NCBI RefSeq assembly: GCF_000018145.1
Contig: NC_009952.1
Span: 1,240,001-1,304,000, forward strand
Reading direction: 5' to 3'
DNA: 64,000 nucleotides
Source of the DNA: Dinoroseobacter shibae DFL 12 = DSM 16493
GTDB lineage: Bacteria; Pseudomonadota; Alphaproteobacteria; Rhodobacterales; Rhodobacteraceae
Made by a program: the position numbers and the translations under genes. Every line of letters begins with the position of its first letter. Position 1 is the first letter of the stretch. Shown piece after piece: positions 63,304 to 64,000 of this stretch. Under the pieces are notes generated by a model. It did no database searches, was not told the origin of the DNA, and was given only the letters and a program-made list of their open reading frames with translations.

Positions 63304-63924
63304 ATGGCAGACGTGAGCTCACAACACGCGGCAGAGGCGGAGGCGTCCTTCGGGGATTGGTCGATGACCCGCATCCTCGATTGCGCGATGGATGTCTCGG
63401 ACCGCGAGGATGTCTGCGTGGGGGATATGATCGCGGCCTTCGGGCCCGCGAGTTTCTTGCCACTGCTGCTGATGCCTGCGATGCTCCTCGTGTCGCCACT
63501 GAGTGGAATCCCCTTGTTTTCAAGCTTTTGCGCGGTGTTGATCATCCTAGTGGCAACGCAGATGGTCGCTGGACGCAGCTGCGTATGGTTGCCGGACTGG
63601 GTCAAGCGCCGCAGCCTGTCGGGGCAACAGTTGCGCAAGGGGCTGGTACGGGTCCGGCCGCTGGCGGCCTGGTTCGACCGCAATGCGCATCGGCGCATCG
63701 GCGTACTGTTCCGGCGGCCGATCTGGTATGTCCTGCCCCTGAGCTGTGTCGGGCTGGCCGCGATGATCCCGTTTCTCGAACTGGTGCCGTTCTCGTCGTC
63801 ATTGCTCGGGCTTGCGGTGGTGTTCATCAGCCTCGGGATGCTGACCCGGGACGGGCTCTGGGTGCTGGCCGGGATGGTGCCGTTCATAGGTGCCCTGACC
63901 ATCGTGTCGAAAGTGCTGACCTGA
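63304..63924 (+). CDS. exoD: ExoD family exopolysaccharide-related protein
   Basis: A 206-residue ExoD-type membrane protein: an acidic N-terminus, then hydrophobic segments FGPASFLPLLLMPAMLLVSPLSGIP (the family signature near residues 46-70), IWYVLPLSCVGLAAMIPFLE and the LLGLAVVFISLGMLTRDGL tail. ExoD was named for its effect on exopolysaccharide synthesis and nodule invasion in rhizobia; the biochemical role is unknown. It stands 67 bases after arsJ and may be separate. Confidence 0.85.
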   Translation: MADVSSQHAAEAEASFGDWSMTRILDCAMDVSDREDVCVGDMIAAFGPASFLPLLLMPAMLLVSPLSGIPLFSSFCAVLIILVATQMVAGRSCVWLPDWVKRRSLSGQQLRKGLVRVRPLAAWFDRNAHRRIGVLFRRPIWYVLPLSCVGLAAMIPFLELVPFSSSLLGLAVVFISLGMLTRDGLWVLAGMVPFIGALTIVSKVLT

Positions 63925-63934
63925 TCGGGGCGTT

Positions 63935-64000
63935 CTAGGCGTCCTTGGTGAGTGGCCGGCCCTGGACGACCCAGTCCGAGAACCTGTCCTTCCCATGCGC
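63935..64000 (-). CDS. C-terminal end of a gene cut by the window edge
   Basis: Twenty-one codons and a TAG stop (63935-63937) on the minus strand, reading FSDWVVQGRPLTKDA at the end. The fragment looks protein-like and converges with exoD at a distance of ten bases. Too short to identify. Confidence 0.4.
   Translation of the reverse strand, partial: AHGKDRFSDWVVQGRPLTKDA

Overview
The window is a 64 kb, GC-rich chromosomal segment. Gene content and order point to an alphaproteobacterium of the Rhodobacteraceae (Roseobacter-type, probably marine): a form I aerobic CO dehydrogenase cluster, tripartite tricarboxylate and binding-protein-dependent sugar transport, pntAB, malate synthase G, a SoeABC-type sulfite dehydrogenase, a VPLPA-CTERM protein and a GAPDH-ArsJ arsenic operon. 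No phage, insertion sequence, CRISPR array or rRNA was seen. One tRNA, tRNA-Leu(UAA), lies at 2383-2468. Species identity cannot be fixed from this sequence alone.

Layout. 1-7.6 kb: housekeeping genes (inositol monophosphatase, rhomboid protease, TPR protein, tRNA-Leu, J-domain protein, BolA, a DUF4177 protein, a VPLPA-CTERM surface protein, gatB with two small membrane proteins, a transglycosylase-like lipoprotein). 7.7-15.8 kb: CO oxidation cluster, with a MHYT-LytTR regulator (coxC-like) followed by coxM-S-L-D-E-F in one direction and a broken mini-ORF at the end. 15.8-23.2 kb: a minus-strand operon tctC-tctB-tctA-acyl-CoA ligase-ketopantoate-reductase-like gene, with a divergent ScfR/RamB-like regulator; it looks like uptake and CoA activation of an unidentified carboxylate. 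23.5-29.3 kb: SDR, aminopeptidase N, an unknown protein, photolyase and a tiny DUF2256 zinc-ribbon-like protein. 29.4-36 kb: malate synthase G, GlcG-like protein, a glutamine-amidotransferase-type hydrolase, kynureninase, an MBL-fold protein with an altered metal motif and a small membrane methyltransferase-like protein. 36-40.8 kb: pntA, pntB, xylulokinase.

40.8-58.5 kb holds the longest operon. Read leftwards from 56480 it encodes a sugar ABC transporter (binding protein, two permeases), a GH4 alpha-galactosidase, an IlvD/Edd dehydratase, an SDR sugar dehydrogenase, 2-keto-3-deoxy-galactonokinase, KDPGal aldolase, an SMP-30 lactonase and a GH42 beta-galactosidase. Without a gap it then runs into a membrane molybdoenzyme, SoeABC-like. 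The sugar genes together make a complete De Ley-Doudoroff route from alpha- and beta-galactosides to pyruvate and glyceraldehyde-3-phosphate. An IclR regulator and the transporter ATPase are transcribed the other way from a shared control region that carries repeated GGT(C/T)TCA half-sites.

58.5-64 kb: a small membrane protein, a non-coding stretch with three adjacent stem-loops, a DUF1045 protein that has lost both HxT motifs, then an ars operon (ArsR-ArsC fusion, GAPDH, ArsJ). The promoter of that operon is placed so that the mRNA would start on or next to the ATG. ExoD and the tail of one more gene close the window.

The operons are very compact: many neighbours overlap by ATGA, GTGA or TGATG, which helped fix start codons. 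No wholly new system is proven here. The strongest leads are the translational coupling of sulfite dehydrogenase to galactoside catabolism, the unassigned carboxylate operon, the altered-active-site MBL and DUF1045 proteins, the interrupted mini-ORF behind coxF, and the leaderless ars promoter.
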